Source: Lachancea thermotolerans CBS 6340
Lineage: Eukaryota > Ascomycota > Saccharomycetes > Saccharomycetales > Saccharomycetaceae
Assembly (NCBI RefSeq): GCF_000142805.1
Contig: NC_013081.1
Location: 558,001 to 622,000 of the forward strand
Direction of reading: 5' to 3'
DNA length: 64,000 bases
This document shows, one piece after another, positions 21,575 to 34,100 of this stretch (its first letter is position 1; each line of letters starts with the position of its first letter). The notes under the pieces were generated by a model. It searched no databases. It was not told where the DNA came from and was given only the letters and a program-made list of their open reading frames with translations. The position numbers and the translations under genes were made by a program.

Positions 21575-22306
21575 ATGTCGGATCTAGTCGAGCCTGATTT
21601 AATCGAGAACGACCGTTCTCAGTCGCCGTTCTGGCCTGAAAGCAATGCCTCCCCTAATCTCGACGGTTACAACATAGACCTTAACGCCAGGGCAGGCGAA
21701 AGCACTCGCGGGACGCTGGACGAGCCCGTGTTCCAGACACTGAAACGGGACGTGCTGCAGATTAACACACGGCTCAAACAAGTGGTCTACCCGCACTTCC
21801 CGCTCCCGGGGCGCAACGCCGATACTTCAGAAATTTCAGACCCCGCTGCTATCGTGGGCAACAATTGCACAGACCTCTGGGCGCCACTCGTATTTACGAT
21901 CCTGTACGCAGTGGCCCTTTCCCGGACCTCTGACCGCTTTTCCGGGTCTTTCATTCTTTCCTGGGCGGCAATTATCGCCATGGCAATTCATTTGACCGTC
22001 ACGCGTTCTGAATCGGTGTCCAACGGGCCTGTCCTGACCTACGTGTCCTCTGCAGGATACTGCCTGTTTCCTCAAGTTTTGAACGCGGTGCTGAGCGCCG
22101 TGCTTTTTCCACTCGCGACTGCTGCGATTCCTAACCACGCGTGGAAGGTCCGCGTCCTGGTCCTTTTGCGGCTTTTTTCATTCGTGACCTGCTCTTTTTG
22201 GGCATGCCGCTCGTCTTTCAAGGCCACAGCTGCCAGCGGGCGCACTGAACGTTTCCCTCTGCTGCTTCTCCAGCTGACCCTTGGTTGGGCATGCATGGTC
22301 ACGTGA
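21575..22306 (+). CDS. YIP4: Yip1-family Golgi membrane protein, YIP4 orthologue
   Basis: A 243-residue Yip1-domain protein. Yip4 binds Rab GTPases (Ypt6, Ypt31/32 and others) in Golgi and ER membranes. The cytosolic N-terminus has an acidic start and the family block GTLDEPVFQTLKRDVLQINTRLKQVVYPHFP (residues about 47-77). NCTDLWAPLVFTILYAVALS opens the membrane domain, and SSAGYCLFPQVLNAVLS holds the conserved GYCLFP. About five hydrophobic segments reach the C-terminus. Length is close to S. cerevisiae Yip4 (235). ATG at 21575. It lies between GLC7 and MDS3, as YGL198W lies beside YGL197W. Confidence 0.92.
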   Translation: MSDLVEPDLIENDRSQSPFWPESNASPNLDGYNIDLNARAGESTRGTLDEPVFQTLKRDVLQINTRLKQVVYPHFPLPGRNADTSEISDPAAIVGNNCTDLWAPLVFTILYAVALSRTSDRFSGSFILSWAAIIAMAIHLTVTRSESVSNGPVLTYVSSAGYCLFPQVLNAVLSAVLFPLATAAIPNHAWKVRVLVLLRLFSFVTCSFWACRSSFKATAASGRTERFPLLLLQLTLGWACMVT

Positions 22307-22586
22307 GAGACCATTCACTGCACTTGGACGTCGCCCCTCGAGTGCGTCGGCTTACATCGTTCCTAAGAACCTACTACCGACCCAATCGTACGCTACTGGC
22401 TCGAGGTCAGGGTGAGGATTCTGCCATTCAACGCTGCTAAGATATATATCCGTACACAGTGCTTAAAGTAGCTTAGTTACAAACGCGATCCTTAAAATAT
22501 TGACTCGTATTTTACATTTGCAATCCTAAGCGCGAGCTGGACGGATTAGAGAAGTGATTTCTAACTTCTAGGAGTTTGAGACAAGC

Positions 22587-25500
22587 ATGTCTCCTCTATT
22601 ACCATCACCAGTCACAAGCCACACACTCAAGCTACCAGAACTTGATCCGCAGTCGCAAGTTTCTCTTTCGGAATGTGAGAAAAAAGCTCGTACTCTAAGT
22701 TGCAGAACCGGTTCTGCTGTGGTCTTAGCAAGATCAGCTATTTTCGTAAATGGCGGATTCACAATACCGCTAGACTTGGCGGAAGTGAACTCGATATCAA
22801 TTCAGAAAGAACTAATACTGTATTTCAGTCGCGAAAGCAAGTCCCCGGACAGCTTTCAGAACCTGAGTGAATGGATTAGTACAGAAACGTTTTTCCTGGA
22901 TTTGATTTCCAGGACCTGGGAACGAGTGATTACTGAAGAAGGCACATCACCCATAGTCGAAGGCTCAGAGAATAACAAAAGTGCGGTAATGAGGGAACGG
23001 GTTTTCCACTCCATATGCCACCATGACGGTCACCTTTACATATTTGGGGGTCTTGTGGTTTCTTCACAGTCTGACTATGAACTTATTGCATCTAACGAGC
23101 TGTGGTCCCTGGATCTCGAGACGAAGACGTGGTTGCGACTTAGCAGCGATCCATCGATCACTCGCCGCTTCAATCATAGCATGCACCTTGTGCCAGGCAA
23201 TGACGAAAGCGAGGATACACGGATCTACATTGTGGGCGGCCTCAATAAATTTGATCGTCCCGTTCATGTTGTGGACTGTTTCAACTTAACACAGCAAAGG
23301 TGGGAGTTCGCTGATGATGAACCTGACCACGGCAACAGGCCAGAAATTATCACCAACATCAACGGACAAAACACTCATCTGGTAAAAAATTCAGGCTTTT
23401 CATTGCTCCTCAGAGACCAAATTTCTGATGAGCCTTCCATTGCGATGTATAACCCCAGCGACGACGGCTCTGGTGATATTGTGAACCCCTTTGTAGCACA
23501 GCCATTGGTTCCTGGCTCAAGAGGCCAAAGAATGATGTCTTTTCAAGGCTATAGCTCAAGTGAGAAACAAAGCTTTGAAGTGCCTTTTAACTTACAGCAT
23601 GCTTCTGGTGACTACTTTGGATACAATATCATACTTTCAGGATTCCACCCAGATGTGCAACCGGAGAATTTCCGCTGCTTTACTTATAACATCCCAACTG
23701 GGAAATGGACCGAAATTAATACCATGAGCGATGACCCATCTGGCGCCACTCCTAGGCTCTGGCAACTCTTCGTGTGGCATTCACATCACAAAGTGGTGTT
23801 TCTAGGAACCAGAGGAAAAGGGAACCATCTACCAAGCGTGCAAAAGTTTGATACCTTGCTATGCATAGCCTTGCCCATGATCAATGTCTTCCACAAAGCG
23901 ATGCACTACGCTCAGGGGACACGAGGCAAAAGTGCAGCAAGCTCTGAACAACTGACTCTAGGTCATGAAGGATTTGAAGGATACTCTCGTTATTCTGCGC
24001 CACCCCTAGAAATCACAACAATCGGGTCTGTTTTTCCTTCTCATGCTATGGCTCTAGGAAAAGACTCACTTGAATTTTATGGACAGCACTTATCAGATTT
24101 TGAGATTGTCACGGAAGATGGAGATTCTGTCAGGGTACCGATGTATTTGCTGAGGAAAAGGTGGGGCAGATATTTCGACGAGGTGCTAAGTCAGGGCTAC
24201 GTGAAAGCTATCAAAGATTTCGAAAACCAGAACCGCCACAATGAGTTTGCGAAACTTTCCTACGATTCGTCTCATCATAACGTTTCAACGCCAACGACAC
24301 AACATTTTGGCAGCACTGGGTCAAAGGACGCTCCAGGTACCTCTTTAAATGGGTCGTTCGATGCTGGAAATAGCAAGACTGAGCAAGTTCAGGTCAGCCA
24401 GCCGCTTTACCCTCTGGTATCGAGAAAATCTAGTCCCTTGTTCTTTGCTAACAAGTCCTCTCAGAACGATAAGGCTGAAAAAAATGATAACGGAACTGCT
24501 GATTCTAGAAATGCGCCTGCAATGCATCATTCAAAATCCGACAGCTCAGCGATATGTTCGGCAAATACGCTTTCTCAGTACTCAAAGGATGCCCAAGATA
24601 CAGTTAAAGCTGATTCTCAAACTTCACAAAACTCTAACAAGACCACCAGCTCTTCCGGTGGCATGGTTTTTCGATTGCCCTTCCAGGAGGCCAGTAACAC
24701 AACCTTCTCGACTTTGGTTCCGCATGCTAGCATGCTTGATTCAGGGCGCAGCGACGGCGGAGATAGGCATTTAGGGCAATATAATCGCAGAAGATCGTCG
24801 GCGTCCACGTCACTTCTATTCGATGTGGGCGGCCAAAATTCACGTAGAGCATCTCACCCTGCGGTTTTTAACAGTGATGAGAGATTTGCAATCCCAGGCA
24901 TTCTTCAACAATCCCAAAGCCCGTTTTGCTCACGGAAGGCTTCTGTTACTTCACAGAACAGCTCAATATCATATGTTAGCTCCACCTCTGATAGAATGGG
25001 GAACCCTGCGTACCGTCACATGTCTCAAGACAGTGGGACAACAAACTCGACCTTCAATTCTGTGGGATCGCAGATACCGCCACCACAGCCGATGCCGATG
25101 GAACCTGTACCCATTCCGCCTCAGTCGCACCTCGAGATTTCGAATTGCCCACCTTCCGCAAAAAATAGCCCATTTTCATCGAGAAGGTCATCCTTGTACC
25201 ACGAGCTGCTTCGTCCTGGACTGGCTTCATCCGTGTCGCAATCTATTATCGGAGTTCAGGGAAATTCTGGTCTAGAAAGTGGTCCCTTATATGAGCCAGA
25301 TCCCCACTCCATACACAAGCGTTCTATGGATAGACAATTACTAGAAGACAATCTCATCGATGTTGAGCTTGAAGGAAACTTTGGAAATGTCTCTCAAAGA
25401 TACACAGCCACTAGGTGCCCGAAAGCGTCTAGAGAGGATAGCTATGGAAACACATCAGTTCATGTCGAAGGGGGTCGCCCCTCGTACTTTTCGACCGCAG

Positions 25501-27320
25501 ATAGCAATTGCAGTGTTACAGGCACTATAACGAACGAGTTAGAGCCTTTGCTTCTACCGAGGTCGCTTTACATGCCATGGCCTACATCAACTATAAGGTC
25601 TTTCACGGAATTTTTTTATACAGGCCAAGTCAACGGCAAGTGGCTTCTTTCACCTGTTGCCCTTAACTTGCTAGTAATGGCCAAACTTTATGAAATACCC
25701 CTTCTTTATGACCTCATGTCTGAGGTATTTTACTCTATTTTAGGGAGGAAAGGGGAAAGCTTACTGACAACAGCCGAAGCTATGAGACACGTTTTTGTCT
25801 CCAGTTTCTTAGCAAAACATGAAGGAAATGAAGAAACCGTCAAGCAACTGAAGGAAAATTTCGTATATCAGGAAATCCTTGACATCGAGGACTCTTTGCG
25901 TTCTATTGATAACGGTCATTTCAATACACATCTTTTAAGAGACTTGACAAGGCTGGGATCAACAAGTAGCTCTGAAAGTGGGGAAAAAATAACTTCCCGT
26001 GAAGGGAAGGATGGTACATCTCTAAATGTTCCGATTTTGTTTGCGGGTGGTCCCCGTGGCAGTCACAATTCTGTAGGTTCGGTCGGGCTCCCGCCCAATT
26101 TGGCTCTGTCTCCTTTCAAAGGAGCCCAGCCGAACATTTCTCAACCTCATAAGAAATCAAGTCTAAGCAAAGATGTTACCGCTGACCAACCCGAGAGAGT
26201 AAACCTTGAAGGTGTCAATGGCACAAAAACTGTCACCTTGGAGAGAACCGAAAAAACGAATCAAGAGAATAAAGCCGAGAAAATTGAACAGATGAAGCTC
26301 AGTAACATGTCTCAAAATGAATCAAGCGCCCTTTCAAACCAGGTTGCCGGAATTAAATCGCCAACTGGTGGCTGCGAGGGCGAGGCCGAGAAAGAGCCTG
26401 AATATAATATGAAGCAGGGCGAAAACAACAAGACTCTAGAAGACTCTACATCAAGCTCCGAGTCGGGAGACATAAGCGCAGGTTTCGGGCTGGCTTCAAC
26501 TTCGAAAATAGAGAAAAAACTGCGAAGAAGGGACTCTGAAAAGTCAATTGACCCTCTATCAAAACTAAGCGACTCTCGAAACTCGTCTCTGAAAAACGTT
26601 ATTCCCTACTTTAAGCAGGGCGAGAAGTACTTTAAAACAGACAATTCACCACGTAATGTGGATACGTTGACACTGGATAACATGGCTTCGCCTAATGCCC
26701 TTCCTCCGGTTGATTACGTTATTGAGTTAATTCATGAGACAGCATCATTAGTACACGATGTTCGCCTTATTGTTCGATGCATCAGCGTCATCAAACTCTC
26801 AAAAGCTTTGAAATCTTTGAAGCAGCAGCTCGATCATGAGTTTGCGAGTTTGAGCGAGGAGTTCCGAAGAGCCGAGACTCCCACTGATACAACACCGCGA
26901 AGCCCAGGACCCGGGCTTAAATCAGATGGTGCTCCAACGTTAACTCCCACTACCTCCGTGGACAAAATAACTAAGACCACCTCCAATATTAGTCTGGCTA
27001 AAAAAATTTCAAAGCCAGGCACCCCAGAGTCAAACGCCCGGAATCCTAACACGGAAGTTGCAAGTCGGTTTACCGTATCAGATCCGAACCTGGCGGACAA
27101 GAGCGACACCGCTTCAATAAATACGAAAAATTCCAAGGCTTCTTCGAAACAGGCCAGAATAAAGAAGGTTAACTCGCATCTAGCGGGGAGCGGTTTAACA
27201 GGAGCAGCTTTGTTCATGAGTGGTTCATTTGCTCCTACTCCTAGCAAACCGAAGAAGGAGTCGTCGAGCAACAATTTAAGCGCTATGGGGGGCATTCCTT
27301 TCTTCGGGAAAAGAAAATGA
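22587..27320 (+). CDS. MDS3: Kelch-repeat nutrient/pH signalling protein, single MDS3/PMD1 orthologue
   Basis: A 1577-residue protein matching the duplicated S. cerevisiae pair MDS3 (YGL197W) and PMD1 (YER132C), negative regulators of early meiotic genes with roles in TOR and pH signalling. Kelch-type repeats occupy roughly residues 120-420 (HLYIFGGLV, ELWSLDLETKTWLRL, RIYIVGGLN, PTGKWTEI). A BTB-like stretch follows, split by a long Ser/Asn-rich insert: FEIVTEDGDSVRVPMYLLRKRW near 510 and TSTIRSFTEFFYTGQVNG near 1005. The C-terminus is low complexity and ends in GIPFFGKRK. ATG at 22587. Being single-copy and flanked by YIP4 and GCN1 supports a pre-WGD genome. Confidence 0.9.
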   Translation: MSPLLPSPVTSHTLKLPELDPQSQVSLSECEKKARTLSCRTGSAVVLARSAIFVNGGFTIPLDLAEVNSISIQKELILYFSRESKSPDSFQNLSEWISTETFFLDLISRTWERVITEEGTSPIVEGSENNKSAVMRERVFHSICHHDGHLYIFGGLVVSSQSDYELIASNELWSLDLETKTWLRLSSDPSITRRFNHSMHLVPGNDESEDTRIYIVGGLNKFDRPVHVVDCFNLTQQRWEFADDEPDHGNRPEIITNINGQNTHLVKNSGFSLLLRDQISDEPSIAMYNPSDDGSGDIVNPFVAQPLVPGSRGQRMMSFQGYSSSEKQSFEVPFNLQHASGDYFGYNIILSGFHPDVQPENFRCFTYNIPTGKWTEINTMSDDPSGATPRLWQLFVWHSHHKVVFLGTRGKGNHLPSVQKFDTLLCIALPMINVFHKAMHYAQGTRGKSAASSEQLTLGHEGFEGYSRYSAPPLEITTIGSVFPSHAMALGKDSLEFYGQHLSDFEIVTEDGDSVRVPMYLLRKRWGRYFDEVLSQGYVKAIKDFENQNRHNEFAKLSYDSSHHNVSTPTTQHFGSTGSKDAPGTSLNGSFDAGNSKTEQVQVSQPLYPLVSRKSSPLFFANKSSQNDKAEKNDNGTADSRNAPAMHHSKSDSSAICSANTLSQYSKDAQDTVKADSQTSQNSNKTTSSSGGMVFRLPFQEASNTTFSTLVPHASMLDSGRSDGGDRHLGQYNRRRSSASTSLLFDVGGQNSRRASHPAVFNSDERFAIPGILQQSQSPFCSRKASVTSQNSSISYVSSTSDRMGNPAYRHMSQDSGTTNSTFNSVGSQIPPPQPMPMEPVPIPPQSHLEISNCPPSAKNSPFSSRRSSLYHELLRPGLASSVSQSIIGVQGNSGLESGPLYEPDPHSIHKRSMDRQLLEDNLIDVELEGNFGNVSQRYTATRCPKASREDSYGNTSVHVEGGRPSYFSTADSNCSVTGTITNELEPLLLPRSLYMPWPTSTIRSFTEFFYTGQVNGKWLLSPVALNLLVMAKLYEIPLLYDLMSEVFYSILGRKGESLLTTAEAMRHVFVSSFLAKHEGNEETVKQLKENFVYQEILDIEDSLRSIDNGHFNTHLLRDLTRLGSTSSSESGEKITSREGKDGTSLNVPILFAGGPRGSHNSVGSVGLPPNLALSPFKGAQPNISQPHKKSSLSKDVTADQPERVNLEGVNGTKTVTLERTEKTNQENKAEKIEQMKLSNMSQNESSALSNQVAGIKSPTGGCEGEAEKEPEYNMKQGENNKTLEDSTSSSESGDISAGFGLASTSKIEKKLRRRDSEKSIDPLSKLSDSRNSSLKNVIPYFKQGEKYFKTDNSPRNVDTLTLDNMASPNALPPVDYVIELIHETASLVHDVRLIVRCISVIKLSKALKSLKQQLDHEFASLSEEFRRAETPTDTTPRSPGPGLKSDGAPTLTPTTSVDKITKTTSNISLAKKISKPGTPESNARNPNTEVASRFTVSDPNLADKSDTASINTKNSKASSKQARIKKVNSHLAGSGLTGAALFMSGSFAPTPSKPKKESSSNNLSAMGGIPFFGKRK

Positions 27321-28108
27321 ATGCACAGTGCATTTTTTAGGCAAACGAGCCTAAGAGAGCGGTGGTCACTAACAACATATTCCCGCTAGAGCCGCCAGTG
27401 ATATACCGTTAAGGGCCTGATGGCCCTAAAATTCAAGTTCAAGCGATATATAGATTGCGAGGAGTATTTTTTTTCAAGTATTTACTGAAATATAACTGCT
27501 GGAACAGTATTTAGGAGTTGGTGAACAAGAGATTTAGATAGCAGAAGCAGACAATCCGCGGGCTCTAAGCAGCCCAAGACCAGAGAAGGCAGCTAGCTGC
27601 CCTTAACAACTACGGAACTCAAGGAAAATTTTTGTTTGTCTTCTACGAAACCAGAGTGGTAAACCAAGCCTTAACCAATATTTGAACCAGCATATACGAA
27701 CCGGAAATACAACAATTAGCTACGAAATGCCGAAACAGCCTCAGTAGTCTATTAAGCGCCGCTACGAAGGTGGTGAAAGGGCCGCAGCGCATTCCTCATC
27801 GACCCACTCCAAAACACCTCTGCATAAATGCAGAAATCTTTGAAAGGGTAACTATTGGAATTTTTCTGAACTTTAAACCTATCCTCATCGACTGTTATAG
27901 TTGATAGGGCTCTAAATAAAATGAAGCGCGCAATTCATGAAGTCCTGATATTCTTTTCCTTATATACTTAATTTCTGGTTCGTGAAAAATTTTTTGTATG
28001 CAGTTATAAATCTTAGACGTCGAGAAGGACCCGTATATCAGACAACCTTAGCTATTCAAAGTCTTACCTGCTCTCAATAGCGCCAATTGCAGAAGAAGCA
28101 TAAGGTTA
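27321..28108. other. Intergenic MDS3-GCN1
   Basis: 788 bp with no coding gene seen. A small hairpin AGGGCC-TGAT-GGCCCT at 27412-27427 could lie in the MDS3 3' region. AT-rich sequence near 27950-28010 may be the GCN1 promoter. Confidence 0.45.
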
Positions 28109-31100
28109 ATGAACTTGTTCAAAGATTCTCTGGAGGGAGTTGGCCCCATACTTGAGAAAAGTTGTCGAGAGTCTTCTTTAAATGCAAGAGTCCCTGTGCT
28201 TGAAGAAGTACACTTGATCCTCCAGGACCAGGGCCAGGAGCTCGGAGAACCAGTAATTCAAGAAATTGCAAATACCCTTTTGGAAAGCTATGTGTATATT
28301 AGGGACCAGAAGTCAGGGAGACTCATTACCTCAATTTTCGAGGACTTGTTCTTAAGGAGGCCAGCACTACTTGAGAGCTCGAACACTTTCATTTTCAATA
28401 CGCTAAAAAAAAGCCTGGGCACCAAAGCTATTTCCGACTACCTGAATCTTTTGGACTGGACCAATGCATTTTTGAAGTTTGCAGCTTGCCACTCTGCAGA
28501 CTTTACAGTCGATTCAGCGAAATTGTTACCAACGCTGTGCTTAGTTGTCTACTGCATTGAGATAGCATTAGATGGCCATGAAGATACCAAGCGCTCTAAA
28601 TTGAGTCAGAATCAACACCGGAAAAGAATACGCCAAAGCATCTTGCAGTCGCTGAATAAGACGTTGGCGTTTTGTTTGAGACATGGCAAGGGCGTCTCTG
28701 TTGACACAATCGTCAATGGCACTTTACTCTCTACCGTTTCTAAGTTGCCTCCAGCTGGTTTAATAATTGTGATGGGATCACTAGTTAAAGCAGTGTTACA
28801 GCTTTTACCTTCACAGCCTGCTCACCACGCCGCATTAGAAGTCGATTTCGTTGTGCCTTTCTGTGAATACGTGGGGAAAGAAGCTTTACTGGGCAAAGAA
28901 CCTCCTTCGCCCTTCTGTATTGAGACATTTTTTGCCCCTTTTGCTCAGGAGTATGTCACATCAGATCTATTTAAGACCTACATCCTACCAAGCCTGGAGA
29001 AATGTATCCTTAGGTCAGCGGAGGCTGGCCTGACTTTAGCCAATGAGCTTTACATTTGTATCGACTCTCAAAAAATCGATCTATGCTCCATTTTCACCGA
29101 GTCAAAGCTAATGAGTCAGTCATTCTCTTCATTGAAGAGCAGCAAAGATTCAGTGAGAAAAGCCGCCCTAGAATCCATGCTAACATTACTGCGTATGTTG
29201 CGCCCAGAAACCTGCAACCCCGAGAGTTTGCGTAAATTTGTAAACGAACTTTTCAAAAATCTCAAGTCAAATCTGAATACAGATTACAAAACAGTCGTCT
29301 CACGCTTGTTATTGGTGACACCACCCTTCTTTCCTGAGGCTGTTTCAGACATCGTAAAGGGGCTAACCCCGTATGTTAGCAAAGAGTCCAACGAGGCTGC
29401 ATTGGAGCCCATGCTTAAAGCTTATTTTGCACATTACTCGAAAATGGGATCTTCTACAAAAGAAGGCTATGCCGTTATAAAAGCTGGTCTGAATGACAAA
29501 AAGCAGCAGGTCAGAAGGTTATGGGTTGTGTCATTGGTAGAGGTTATCGATGCAAGCTGGGAGGATGCTATACACGAGTTCCTGCCAATGATCTTGGATT
29601 TCATGAGAGACATTCTGATGTCTCCTTTTAAACATCCAGCGAGAAGCATCTTGAGTTGCTTTGTTTGTGTCGACCGCGCTCACGAAACAGAAAAGAATAC
29701 CCTTTCAACCGAATTGCACTCTTTAATAGACGACATCCACCAAAAATCTCATTCCTTGGGAGACGCCTGGTTAGTGGCTACAACATCAGCCAATCTGGCT
29801 GCCGAAGATCGCAAAGCCGCACTGAGTTTGCTGTCCAGAGCTTATGAAAGACATCCACTAATGGTTGGCCTGGATGTGATTAAGTCACTAGAAGAAGAAA
29901 CGCGGCAAGGTTTCGCTTCAGGAAAAAATGGCGTCTCGATCCGTTACTCAACTCCCGTTTTTAACGTACTAGCGTGCACCATAGATGATAAAGCTGCTCT
30001 CGAGGGAATTCTGGTAGACCTACTAGTGCTCGCCCAGCACCCAGGTTTCAAGCTCAAAAACGGATGGGCTGGGTTGGTCATGCAAGCTCAATTAGATCCC
30101 AACCACCTCGTTCTAAAATTTGCTGATAAGATTGTTGAGAAGTTTGAAACATACTTGGGTGGCGAACATATTGCCTTATCCCCACTCGAAAAAGCAACAG
30201 TAAAGTCACTGTCTTACGCTGCCTTTATCAACTCTTCAGCCACTGCGCCACTACTAGTGGGTATTTTCGAGCGAGACTTTGACAACAATAGACTGTCACA
30301 TATCGACGACTCGCAAATCAAAATTTGGAGAGGCGCCGAGGGCCAGCTTGTTGTCAATGTGCTTGACAAAAAGGACAAAAAGTTAGAGGATAAAAACTCT
30401 AAAGACTATGAAACTCTAAAGTGGGAAGAGGACATAAGAAAGAAACAAGCAAAGAAAAACGCTCCTTCTCGAAAATTATCTAAGGAGGAGAAGGAGCTAG
30501 TGGATGCGCAGCTTTCTAAAGAATCCAGCGTTCGCAAGAACGTTAACAAGATTGTCTCTGAACTTAGAAGGAGCTGCTTACTGGTTCAAGAATTGGTTCA
30601 TGGAGCCCGCCTTGTGGATAACGGCACTGATACATGGTTCTCGGTGGCCGTCTCCCGTCTTTTAAGTGCGTTGCGTCAAGAAGTTTTTACTGAGTTACTC
30701 CCAGGCGATGGCGTTGAGACATTCCTTGATCTGTCAAATGTCATCTCTGAAAGATTAGGAAACATCAGGTACTTTACTGCGGTTGCAACCCTCAGAAGTT
30801 ATGGTGTTCATGCCATTCCAGAGAATTTGACTCAGGAGCCGTTATTAGATCTTATTTCAAGGGTGTTGTTTCGGATCAAATTTGCTGCTAACAAAAAACG
30901 GTTCGAGTCTCTAACTTTGACGTTTCTACTTCCCTTGCTTTCCAAGGTCCTAGAAGACGGTAAGAATGTCTCTCTAAAAAACGCGAGTAAGCCGCTTGTC
31001 AAGAGCGAATTCATTGAGGAAGACAAAGAGGAAGAACATCTTCTGCTTGCAATGGAAATCATTTCTAGTCATGCCGAGTCTTTTAGCGATCCCGCTATTC

Positions 31101-34100
31101 CAAGAGAGCATATATTAGAAGTGCTGTTGTCGCTACTTTCCGTACCATCAAAGGCAAGATCATCTAAAGAGTGCTTCCTAGCTTTGTGTCAAAACATTTC
31201 GATCTCACCAAACGCGGAGGACTTAGAGCTGATACTCGGTACCTTGATGTCTCCTAGTGAGTTTGTCCGGGCTACAATTCTTGAGGCTATCGACGACGAA
31301 TTTGAACTCAGTCCTTACATGAAATTTTCACCGCAGATTTTCATTTTAATGCAAGATGCTAGCGAGTCAAACCGTGACACTGCCTCATTCATTTGGCAAT
31401 TTAACAAGTTTGAAGTTAATGAAGAATTGATGATATCCCTTCTTAACTTTTTTGCTCAAACTGATAGCGGCTTGCGGCTATTTGTCGCTAGAGCATACGC
31501 AAACGCTTTGCGAATCCTCACTGCAAAATCTGAAGGCTTCTTTGAAAAATACCTCGGCGTGCTTATGGACTTCTACTCCTCGAAAGCTCGTGTACCGGAT
31601 CCTATAGTTGATGAATATGGTCTAGTTGTGATGAGCTCAGAAGCTCAGAAAGACCACTGGGAGGAGAGAAGCACAGCAGCAATTGCGTTTAAAGAGTTTT
31701 CTACTTTTTATCCGGAGGACAGTGAATGCGCGGTCAAGTTTGTTGAGTTCTTGGTGAACAGCGGAGCGCTTGGAGACCGTGAACTATTGGTTAGGCAAGA
31801 GTTGAAGGAGGCAGGTATCGAAATAATAGCTCATCATGGCATCCGTAACGTCGAAAAACTAATACCCGTTTTTGAGAGAGAACTTGCTGAAAACAATGAT
31901 GTGGCAACTAAAGAGAATGTCATTATTTTGTATGGTACCCTAGCCAGACATTTGCCAGCTGAAGATTCCCGTGTAGTGGTCATTTTGGAGCGTTTACTAA
32001 ACACTCTTAATACTCCATCAGAGGCGGTTCAGCAGGCTGTTTCAGCTTGCATATCACCCCTGGTCAAATTGCTTGGTTCTCAGGTCGAAGGCTACATCGA
32101 AGATACAGTCCAAAAGCTATTGAACTCGAGGGAAACGATGACATCAAGGCGAGGAGCAGCATGGGGTCTAGCTGGTTTGGTTAAGGGCTTTGGCATCGGT
32201 GCCTTGTCCCAATTTGACATTATCCGCAACCTTGTTGACGCTTCCGAAGACAAAAAGGACCCTGTCAGGAGAGAGTCAGTGGCTTTTGCTTTCGAATGCC
32301 TCTCGAAGGTTTTGAATAAATTTTTCGAGCCTTATGTTATCGAAGTTCTTCCTAATATTTTGAAAAACCTTGGCGACTCAGTTCCAGAAGTGCGTGAAGC
32401 AACTGCCAATGCTACAAAGGCCATCATGGCGAACACGACCGGTTTTGGTGTTAAGAAACTCATTCCCGTGGCTGTTAACAATCTGGACGATATTTCATGG
32501 CGAACCAAGAGAGGCTCTGTCGAGTTACTGGGTAACATGGCTTACCTAGATCCAACTCAATTATCGGCTTCTTTGTCCAACATTGTCCCAGAAATTGTGG
32601 CGGTTTTGAACGATTCTCACAAAGAAGTTCGTAAGGCCGCAGATCAGTCTTTAAACCGCTTCGGCGAAGTTATCAGAAACCCAGAAATTCAAAAGTTGGT
32701 TCCGACTTTAATCAAGGCTATTAGTGACCCAACAAAGCACACAGAAGAAGCTTTAGACGCACTGATCCAGACGCAGTTTGTTCACTACATTGACGGCCCG
32801 TCACTTGCTCTTATTATCCATGTTATTCACCGAGGTATGCGTGAAAGATCTGCGAACACCAAGAGAAAATCGTGTAAGATCGTGGGAAATATGGCGATTT
32901 TGGTCGACTCCAACGATTTGGTCCCTTACCTACAGCAGCTGATAGATGAGGTTGAACTTGCTATGGTTGACCCAGTGCCTAACACAAGGGCAACTGCAGC
33001 ACGCGCGTTAGGTGCTCTGGTTGAAAGACTGGGTGAAGAGCAGTTCCCACATTTGATTCCTCGTCTGATGTCGACCCTAAGCGACGAATCGCGGGCTGGG
33101 GACCGTTTGGGCTCTGCCCAGGCGCTTGCAGAGGTCATCAGTGGATTGGGATTGTCCAAGCTTGATGAGCTCTTGCCAAACATTATGGCTGGGGTCACAA
33201 ACTACAAGACTTATGTCAGAGAAGGATTCATGCCTTTACTCCTCTTCCTACCAGTTTGTTTTGGAGCTCAGTTTGCTCCTTATATCAGTCAGATTATCCA
33301 GCCTATTTTGGCTGGCCTAGCTGATGTAGATGAGAGCATTTCAGATACCTCATTAAAGGCAGGTAAGCTCATTGTCAAGAACTACGCCACTAAAGCTATC
33401 GATTTGTTGCTTCCTGAGCTCGAGAAAGGAATGTTTGATGAGAATGAGAGAATCAGACTTTCGTCGGTTCAGTTGACTAGTGACCTATTGTTCCAGGTTA
33501 CCGGGATTTCTTCAAAGAACGAGTTCACCGATGAAGAGGGTGACTTCAATCACGAAGTTACCAAGCAGCTTGTCGAAGTTTTGGGCCAGGATCGCCGCGA
33601 TAGAGTTCTGTCTGCCCTATTTGTTTGCAGATCTGATTCTTCTGGTGTTGTCCGCGCTACTACTGTTGATGTTTGGAAGGCGATTGTTCCTAACACATCA
33701 CGCACGGTTAAAGAGATCCTTCCTACTTTGACAAACATAATTGTGGTTCATTTGGCCTCTCCATCGGCAACTTTACGGCACATTGCAGCACAGACTCTTG
33801 GAGATCTTGTAAGACGGGTTGGTGGAAACGCTCTATCTCAATTGCTACCAACGCTCGAAAACTCCCTCATCGAATCCAATGGCTCGGACTCAAAGCAGGG
33901 AGTATGTATCGCCTTGTGCGAGCTCACTCAATCATCTTCTCCAGAAAATCTGGTTGAATACCAGGCGGAGATTGTTAACATAATTCGCAGCACTTTAGTT
34001 GATGACGATGTTGTCGTTAGAGAAGCTGCAGCTCTTTCTTTCGACGCTTTCCAAGAGGTATTTGGTAAAGTGGCTATTGACGAGGTTCTACCTCATCTGC